This document shows positions 60,401-64,000 of a stretch of DNA of 64,000 bases, piece by piece; position 1 is the stretch's first letter; each line of letters begins with the position of its first letter. The notes beneath the pieces are model-generated. The model was given only the letters and a program-made list of their open reading frames with translations, did not search any database and was not told the DNA's origin. Source of the DNA: Rhynchonema sp. JSB1_4 (Eukaryota > Nematoda > Chromadorea > Monhysterida > Xyalidae); the NCBI GenBank assembly GCA_030248065.1, contig JASAMV010002845.1, positions 1 to 64,000 on the forward strand, written 5' to 3'. Both the position numbers and the translations under genes were made by a program.

Positions 60401-62669
60401 ACGTGGACCAAACCGCTTTACGATGGCGGCAGCAAGATCACCGGTTACATTGTGGAAAGACGCGAACGTGGAGATCCGATCTGGCACAAGTGCAACCAAT
60501 TCAACGTGGTTGACACGGAATTCACAGTTGATAATCTTGGAGAGTTCAGAGAATATGAATTCCGTGTGTGCGCCGTGAACGCCACCGGTCGTGGACCAAC
60601 AAGTGCTCCAACGTCACCGATCAAGATCCAAGAAGACGGTTACCGACCGGAGATCATTCGGAAGCCATTCGATGCCAGCTCCCCCCTCAACAAGCCAATC
60701 AGCTTTGAATGTGACGTCATGGGCAGACCGACTCCGAACATTCGTTGGTTGCGCAATGGACACGAACTGCCCGATGGTGGTCGATATCGAATTGAGAAGA
60801 TTGGTGACAGTGGATCACGGCTGACCATCAAAGAAGTCTGGGACATCGACCACGGTGAATACACAGTTGAGGCTGTGAACTCACTGGGCTCAGACGCACA
60901 CAACTTCGACCTGAATGTGCTGGCACCGCCGAAGTTTGAGAAAGAACCTGGATCACACGTGTTCAGTGATGGCGAAATGGTGCGTCTAAAAGCGCATTTC
61001 AGCGGTGCGCAACCGTTCCGTTACGTGCTGACACTGAACGGACAAGAAATCGGATCAGACAACATGAACATTAGCCTGGTCGACTTTGGTGACCACTGTC
61101 TCATCAATATTGGTGAGATGCACGCGTCTGAAGCTGGCCATTACTCGCTCACTCTCATCAACGACAGCGGTGAGGCGACCTGCCACTTCAACCTGAATCT
61201 GACCGGACTGCCGGGTCCACCGACGGGCCCGATGACCGTCAAGAATGTGGACAAGAACGAAGCGACGATCCTCTGGCGTCCTCCAAGCCACGACGGTGGA
61301 TCGGCCATCATGCACTACGTGGTCGAGAAACGCGATGTCGAACGCAAGGACTGGCTGACAGTGGCCAGCTATGTCAAGGATCTCAAATACACAGTACAGG
61401 GCCTGTTCAACCGGCACGAGTACGAATTCCGAGTTTCGGCCGTCAACGAAACCGGACGAGGTCCACCTTTGCTGAGCGAACAGCCGGTCGTATGCCGCAT
61501 GCCGTTCGATCCGCCAGGACCGCCCGGGATCCCTGACGTTTCAATGATCGGTGACGACTACGTCTCGTTGAGCTGGGATCGACCTCGATCTGACGGTGGA
61601 GGACGAATCAGTGGATACATCATTGGTTAGTGAAGGCCCTTTTCGCTTTATCTTTCGATCATGCATCGTTTGTGTAAAACGATGCGATTCATAGTGTATA
61701 ATTGCGTAAATTATCAATACACACGTCGTTTGTACCGCTTCAGAAAAGCGAGAGGCCGGCAGTCATTTGTGGCAGAAGTGCAACGCGGCGCCAATATCGC
61801 AGCACGTCTACAATGTTGCACACTTGATTGAGGGTCGCAAGTACGAGTTCCGCGTTTTTGCCGTCAACGACGCCGGATACAGCGATCCCAGCTCGAACTC
61901 AACACCGATCACATTTGTGCCCGTCTACATGGCCAAACCACCATCGGTATGTTGCAGAGTGAATGATGGATTACGAAGCTTTAACTTGACATGCCTATCT
62001 TTTGCAAATCATCAGGTTGTACGCCATTTGGATGATGCGGCTGGTGAAGAGGGCAAGCCTCTGCACCTCGAATGCGAGTTCAGTGGTGAGCCAAAACCCA
62101 CGTACCGATGGTGCAAGGGCGCCAAGGATCTGGTCGATGGACCCAAATACAGCATGTTCTGCGAAGGTACATTTGCTTCTCATTTCAGAAAACAACAAAT
62201 TTCACAATCAGTATTTCAAGTCAAAGCGGCAAGTAGAAAGTACATAAAAAATCACATTTCAGGCGGCAAGCAGACTTTGATCATCAACGATTTCCAATCG
62301 GAGGATGCCGACGAGTACTCTTGTCGTGCGTCAAACACCGGAGGCGTCAAGTCGACTCGATGCGACGTCAACTTCAAATGTAAGTTGCATTGTCGTGGAA
62401 TCGTTTATAGATTAGTGTTTTGCCGTGGTGTCCAGTTTTATCTGACGTTTACAATCTTAGGTACATGTGACACACCAAGAAAGCCGATGCATCACTTTGG
62501 CTCAGCACGTTGGGCAAGCACCAGAACGTATAACACAGATAGATACAATTACCTTAGTTACAGTTCAAGTTACAGTTCTGCTTACCCAAGTTACAGTTCT
62601 GCTTACCCAAGTTACAGTTACAGTTCGAATTACCGATCAAGCAGCTATCTTTCGTTATATAGACGATAG
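18370..62669 (+). CDS. unc-22: Twitchin, giant Ig/FN3 muscle protein (whole gene)
   Basis: Twitchin is a thick-filament-associated protein of the nematode sarcomere that regulates contraction and relaxation. The gene starts at the ATG at 18370 ([18 protein letters not shown]), which matches the start of nematode UNC-22. All joined exons keep frame: 503 codons for 18370-27439, and 5,168 codons plus stop for 36367-62669, with variable linker exons between. Domain order: Ig-Ig, linker, Ig, variable linker, six Ig, then FN3/Ig super-repeats, giving 30 FN3 and 24 Ig. Known nematode twitchins have about 31 FN3 and 30 Ig plus a Ser/Thr kinase domain. The missing part corresponds to Ig-FN3-kinase and the C-terminal Ig group. 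The exon blocks are described in separate entries. Identification is firm; the 3' end is not. Confidence 0.93.
20763..20862. repeat. Partial copy of the 27513-27739 hairpin element
   Basis: About 100 bases just after the exon ending at 20697 match the right half of the element at 27513-27739. They share GACTTTTGCCTATACTTTGC, the CACGCGCGTGCACGCG core and the terminal AGCCTAGAATTGCACCCGG. Only one arm is present, so this is a truncated or solo copy. Confidence 0.75.
21094..24806 (+). other. 3.7 kb intron splitting the third Ig domain
   Basis: The intron starts with gtaagt after 21093 and ends with tttcag before 24807. Two long overlapping open frames on opposite strands (21478-22062 minus, 21569-22087 plus) have no recognisable domain and are taken as chance. 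The intron contains a hairpin element at 23571-23784, and several ATGTACAT-like microsatellite words. Otherwise I see nothing functional. Confidence 0.7.
23571..23784. repeat. Hairpin element with ~95-105 bp arms in a twitchin intron
   Basis: The arms run 23571-23677 and 23691-23784 around a loop of about 13 bases. The left arm carries 17 extra bases (near 23599-23615) not found in the right. The words GGTCGGTGTAAGCTC and CGGTCGGTGTCAGCTC occur in both arms. Its structure is that of a fold-back or non-autonomous inverted-repeat element. Confidence 0.8.
26063..26981 (+). CDS. unc-22: Twitchin alternative first exon A with its partner exon
   Basis: Exons 26063-26310 and 26759-26981 join in phase (AG|A) and end at a phase-0 donor, so they fit directly onto exon 27293. 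They cannot be placed between the canonical exons 25376-25414 and 27293 without breaking frame, because exon 26759 begins in a different phase. Together with an ATG at 26063, this marks them as an alternative start. The first exon is Ser/Thr-rich (SDTVSSSS, then [13 protein letters not shown]). The second is mixed, with a basic stretch ([11 protein letters not shown]). No domain is recognised; the function is presumably an isoform-specific disordered N-terminus. No transcript evidence is available here. Confidence 0.55.
27513..27739. repeat. Hairpin (MITE-like) element with GC-rich core
   Basis: The left terminus, from about 27514 (CCGGGTGCAATTCTAGGCTG), is matched by the inverted right terminus ending near 27738. 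Inside each arm is an alternating CGCGTGCACGCG core, and the arms extend about 60 bases. A partial copy lies at 20763-20862, so this is a dispersed family. The element sits in the intron after exon 27293-27439. Confidence 0.8.
28468..29148 (+). CDS. unc-22: Twitchin alternative first exon B, Lys-rich linker
   Basis: This is an open frame of 227 codons from ATG at 28468 to a gtaaga donor after 29148, phase 0. The product starts MPLKDWKSQ and is dominated by Lys, Glu, Pro and Gln, as in disordered elastic linkers of titin-family proteins. It contains no Ig or FN3 domain. The bases before the ATG (taaatcaagaaa) are a weak acceptor, so a first exon with its own promoter is preferred. An internal exon with an acceptor at caag remains possible, since it would also be in phase 0. 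Confidence 0.6.
29641..30943 (+). CDS. unc-22: Twitchin linker cassette exons
   Basis: Three small exons, 29641-29697, 30417-30533 and 30887-30943, all begin and end in phase 0. They encode [19 protein letters not shown], a Pro/Ala/Lys-rich segment (with [14 protein letters not shown]) and [19 protein letters not shown]. Acceptors (tttacag, tttttag, tttatcag) and donors (gtacat, gtaagg, gtccgg) are reasonable. Because every boundary is phase 0, any can be skipped without losing frame. The Pro/Ala/Lys composition is like the PEVK-type linkers of titin relatives. Confidence 0.6.
29739..30119. repeat. Imperfect inverted-repeat element inside a twitchin intron
   Basis: The termini are GGTCAGAAAGT at 29739 and its inverse at 30111-30119. 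The arms (about 29739-29840 and 29996-30119) share TTAGTGTGCTGT, TTCAATTTTCGGGG, GCTTTGTTAT and CTGTAGGTTACATT in inverted order, around a loop of about 155 bases. Its size and structure fit a non-autonomous DNA transposon or fold-back element. I see no clear target-site duplication. Confidence 0.75.
30944..33152 (+). other. 2.2 kb intron or promoter region before alternative exon C
   Basis: No supportable gene. A stretch near 31830-31960 has an open + frame ([16 protein letters not shown]) that vaguely recalls a decayed transposase, but it stops quickly and no catalytic triad can be traced. Palindromic TACATACATATGTA-type microsatellite sequence lies at about 32670-32730. The final ~150 bases, with CAATCAATCAATC repeats, form the presumed 5' UTR and promoter of exon C. 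Confidence 0.5.
33153..33800 (+). CDS. unc-22: Twitchin alternative first exon C, charged linker with FGAN motif
   Basis: 216 codons from ATG at 33153 to a phase-0 donor after 33800. The product begins [20 protein letters not shown] and continues as a Lys/Asp/Glu/Pro-rich disordered chain with repeated LKPVKR words ([12 protein letters not shown], then [13 protein letters not shown]). The bases before the ATG (tttatcacg) do not form a splice acceptor, which supports a true start exon. The motif [12 protein letters not shown] is shared with exon D ([12 protein letters not shown]). The exon fits in phase onto the common exon at 36367. Confidence 0.7.
33801..35918 (+). other. Intron and presumed promoter region before alternative exon D
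   Basis: About 2.1 kb with no domain-bearing open frame on either strand. It includes gt-rich and ATGTACAT-type simple sequence near 34720-34740 and 35340-35365. The last ~100 bases are presumably the 5' UTR of exon D. Confidence 0.5.
35919..36155 (+). CDS. unc-22: Twitchin alternative first exon D, Pro/Lys linker with FGAN motif
   Basis: 79 codons from ATG at 35919 to a gtaagc donor, phase 0. It starts [20 protein letters not shown] and continues with alternating Pro/Lys/Ala/Glu ([19 protein letters not shown]). If treated as an internal exon joined to exon C it would be read in the wrong frame, so it is best taken as a start exon. It shares the AAKxFGANxE-like motif at the same distance from the start as exon C, pointing to duplication of an ancestral first exon. 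It joins exon 36367 in phase. Confidence 0.7.
36367..42881 (+). CDS. unc-22: Twitchin central Ig-domain exons (six Ig domains)
   Basis: Seventeen exons: 36367-36499, 36803-36879, 37177-37300, 39470-39551, 39771-39791, 40128-40215, 40424-40558, 40635-40770, 40931-41070, 41283-41433, 41537-41634, 41698-41812, 41911-42047, 42110-42265, 42345-42471, 42550-42689 and 42782-42881. All junctions keep phase. The block opens with [18 protein letters not shown], then an Ig ([20 protein letters not shown]). After a basic linker come consecutive Ig domains with cores [56 protein letters not shown], and an atypical one ([17 protein letters not shown]) leading to the first FN3. It includes a 21-base micro-exon (39771-39791). 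The donor after 41070 was preferred over one 33 bases later because it gives the usual Ig length. Confidence 0.9.
37301..39469 (+). other. 2.2 kb intron in the first central Ig domain
   Basis: The intron is bounded by gtatgt and ctttag. Several open frames occur on both strands (for example 37541-37783 minus), but none carries a motif I recognise. It may contain decayed mobile-element sequence; nothing firm can be said. Confidence 0.6.
43105..52174 (+). CDS. unc-22: Twitchin intron-rich FN3/Ig super-repeat exons (FN3 1-8)
   Basis: Exons: 43105-43271, 43491-43602, 44508-44674, 44831-44999, 46222-46400, 46818-46910, 46996-47107, 47222-47422, 47530-47669, 47741-47897, 47965-48083, 48170-48283, 48347-48430, 48523-48639, 48710-48860, 48944-49075, 49159-49329, 49437-49594, 49680-49822, 49918-50014, 50115-50304, 50758-50863, 50937-51246 and 52067-52174. 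The pattern is (FN3-FN3-Ig) four times. Typical FN3 words are WKPPEDDGG, YxVEKx[15 protein letters not shown] and AKNPY. Ig linkers begin [16 protein letters not shown]. Many introns fall at the domain border, after a G that starts a Gly codon. The intron after 48083 starts with gc instead of gt. The acceptor at 44831 was chosen because the more upstream AG would put TAA in frame. Confidence 0.9.
45000..46221 (+). other. 1.2 kb intron before the first FN3-region Ig
   Basis: The intron is bounded by gttaga and tgatgtttcag. On the minus strand an open frame near 45797-45946 (with [20 protein letters not shown]) ends at a good donor-like tacaag|gtaaag. I could not extend it with confidence, so it is noted but not called as a gene. 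Confidence 0.5.
52256..61625 (+). CDS. unc-22: Twitchin giant exon: 10 Ig and 22 FN3 domains without an intron
   Basis: One exon of 9,370 bases (3,123 codons plus one base), from the acceptor ttcag at 52255 to a gttagt donor after 61625. It starts inside an Ig ([20 protein letters not shown]). The repeat is FN3-FN3-Ig six times, then FN3-FN3-FN3-Ig, FN3-FN3-Ig, FN3-FN3-FN3-Ig, an extra Ig directly after ([17 protein letters not shown]), and FN3-FN3, with the last FN3 completed by the next exon. FN3 domains carry WxPPxDDGG, YxVEKxD, GxxYxFRVxAVN and the linker IIAKNPYD. Ig domains carry VKAGQxxxxxVPxxGEPPP and RGDTGxYxL. No internal stop or frameshift was found. Twitchin Ig/FN3 arrays act as a molecular spring and thick-filament binding region. 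Confidence 0.97.
61744..62379 (+). CDS. unc-22: Twitchin exons completing the last FN3 and the last Ig in the window
   Basis: Exons 61744-61946, 62016-62166 and 62263-62379 keep phase with the giant exon. The first completes an FN3 ([33 protein letters not shown]). The other two form an Ig with both core cysteines and the tryptophan ([19 protein letters not shown], then [20 protein letters not shown]). The block ends AAC TTC AAA T with a strong gtaagt donor. In other nematode twitchins this point is followed by another Ig, an FN3 and the kinase domain. None of these is encoded between here and the window end. Confidence 0.9.
62437..62442 (-). terminator. Possible variant polyadenylation signal GATAAA for dNK
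   Basis: No AATAAA is visible on the minus strand between the dNK stop (62694) and 62380. The nearest variant is GATAAA here, within the intron before the twitchin terminal exon, so the dNK 3' UTR probably runs across that exon. Confidence 0.25.
62461..62669 (+). CDS. unc-22: Twitchin terminal exon with Tyr/Ser-rich tail (kinase-less end)
   Basis: The exon follows an acceptor (acaatcttag) and continues the frame: T|GT gives Cys, then [17 protein letters not shown], and a low-complexity tail of repeated SYSSAYP-type units ending SLYRR and TAG at 62667-62669. The tail is partly built from a 21-base tandem unit near 62569-62609. It carries no domain and replaces the expected Ig-FN3-kinase continuation. 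It may be the real end of the gene, an alternative short-isoform terminal exon, or a reading accident in the intron. The kept frame and good acceptor favour a real exon, but this is unproven. Confidence 0.55.
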
Positions 62670-62693
62670 CAGCGTTATGTATCTGAACGAATC

Positions 62694-63791
62694 CTAGGCT
62701 GCTTTGCGTTCACTTGTTAGCATCGCTTCACAGCTCATCAGTAATTCGCGTTTGGTTTGCTGCACTGTCTGCTGTCCGTTATCAATGATAATCATTTGCT
62801 TCACGTCCAGCGGTCGCAACCGATCGTTGGCCCAGCTCTCGTATGCGTAATGTAGCTGCTGCAACCCATTATGTATTTGATATCAGTCGACCGTTTCACT
62901 GCTAAGTGTTATTGATTTCCGCAACAGTTGTGTTTTGGATTGATTTCATGGCAATAAATGTTAAAAGAAAACGAACGAAACCCTTTTTTGCAGTGCACAT
63001 GTCGTAAGTGAACACACCTTCAAATAACCAATGGTGACTGCAAGTTGCTCCTCAGTTCGATTTCGGATTCTCACGCGTTCCATGCATTCGTCAGGCGGAC
63101 AACGTAGGTAAACCACAGCATCGTATCGTAACAGATGAGCATGGTTGCGCTGAAACACTGCTCATAGAAGCAGCAGTTTTACAAAGACTTGAAGAATAGC
63201 GTCTGGGCTACCTGTATGACGTTCGCATGGTGCGTCAGCACTGCAAACTCAGCTTCTGATAGATGTCCGTTGTGTAGAGCCACTTTGGTGAAGATTTCAT
63301 AGGAAGAGCATAGGGTTCGCTCGGTGACAATTACGTCATGTGGTTGAGATTCCTGCGCAAAAGAGTTGGCACTTCATTTGAGGTGAAAACTTGCCACTAC
63401 CGTACGAGCAGATTAGGCAAAAATGTCATTCATAGGTATGTACATATGTAGATGCACACACACCTGAGTCAGACATCGTTCCAGAAAGCTGTTCTGTACC
63501 AGCACTTGAAACGGCAGTGCATACTTCTTGGTGTCTTTGTAGTACCAATCGAGCATGTTAATAGGCTGGGATTCATTTTGAGGGTTTGGTAGCTTCGTCC
63601 AAACGTCGAGTGGTTCATCCACGAGAACAACGTTTTCGAAGTGGTTCTGAATTCGTCAGATAATTCTATAGAAATGCAGTGTATCACAGATCATGCGTTT
63701 GAGAAACACTGAGAGTTTCTAAACCAACCTGAAGGAACTTCATACAAGTTGATTTACCAGAACCAAGGTTTCCTGTCACTGCGACTCGCAT
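62694..63791 (-). CDS. Deoxynucleoside kinase (dNK / dCK-dGK-TK2 family), 227 residues
   Basis: Phosphorylates deoxynucleosides to monophosphates using ATP, in the salvage pathway for dNTPs. Five exons on the minus strand: 63729-63791, 63464-63646, 63212-63352, 63018-63149 and 62694-62858; all introns are phase 0. Residues 1-21 hold the P-loop GNLGSGKST. Residues 27-33 (VVLVDEP) hold the catalytic Glu. LDWYYKDTKKYALPFQ is the helix that lines the substrate pocket. TERT at 92-95 corresponds to the family's D/E-R-S motif. VRIRNRTEEQ near 155-164 is the Arg-rich LID. QLHYAYESW follows, as in dCK-type enzymes. The length fits a compact dNK. The frame is open upstream to 63998, so a longer N-terminus, possibly a mitochondrial presequence, cannot be excluded. 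Substrate preference cannot be read from the sequence. Confidence 0.92.
62953..62958 (+). terminator. AATAAA on the twitchin strand, inside the dNK gene
   Basis: This is the first canonical polyadenylation signal downstream of the twitchin stop at 62669. It lies in the last intron of the opposite-strand kinase gene. If used, twitchin and kinase transcripts would overlap tail to tail. Confidence 0.4.
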
Positions 63792-64000
63792 TTTATTAAA
63801 TGTATTTGAAAACCAATAATCAAATTTTTGAAATGTAATAGTGTAAATTATCTGTAAAGAACGAGAAATTAAAAAAATATTCGTCAGATCAGACCAGCAT
63901 AAACGTAGCGCACGACCAGCAGGAGCGCATACACTTAGCTGCACACTGGAATTTTGCCCGCGCTTCGCTGTGGGCACACATGTAAACAAGCAAAACACGT

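Noticed and set aside
1..64000. CRISPR arrays, bacterial operons, rRNA genes or viral genes
   Set aside because: No regularly spaced repeats, no ribosomal RNA signatures and no viral protein motifs were seen; the gene structure is eukaryotic throughout.

Overview
The window is eukaryotic: split genes with GT-AG introns, a 43 kb muscle-protein gene and many small hairpin repeats. The best fit is a nematode. The main gene reads as the nematode twitchin gene unc-22 from its first methionine, degenerate TTAGGC (nematode telomere-type) repeats occur, and the first locus encodes PAN/apple-domain membrane proteins like those of the nematode apical extracellular matrix. The species cannot be named from sequence alone; a basal (clade I) nematode is only a guess.

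Bases 1-15224 form one huge imperfect inverted repeat. The left arm (about 1-7250) is the reverse complement of the right arm (about 7797-15224), around a ~550 bp single-copy loop. The right arm carries, on the + strand, exons of a PAN-domain, single-pass membrane protein ending at 15362. The left arm carries the same gene on the - strand, truncated by the window edge. Each arm has frameshifts that the other lacks, so assembly error or unpolished fold-back sequence is as likely as a true duplication.

Bases 15363-18369 are intergenic, with a tRNA-derived SINE-like stretch and a ~245 bp hairpin element.

Bases 18370-62669 hold twitchin (+ strand). About 60 exons could be joined by hand with consistent phases. 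The layout is: two N-terminal Ig domains, a low-complexity linker, a third Ig, a long variable linker region with four apparent alternative first exons (26063, 28468, 33153, 35919), six Ig domains, then FN3/Ig super-repeats. The super-repeats are intron-dense from 43105 to 52174 and then run through one uninterrupted 9,370 bp exon (52256-61625). I count 30 FN3 and 24 Ig domains. The Ig-FN3-kinase-Ig module that ends known twitchins is absent. Instead the frame runs into a Tyr/Ser-rich exon and stops at 62669.

Bases 62694-63791 (- strand) are a complete five-exon deoxynucleoside kinase gene whose stop codon lies 24 bp from the twitchin stop. The two genes converge, or the kinase gene sits inside a further twitchin intron.
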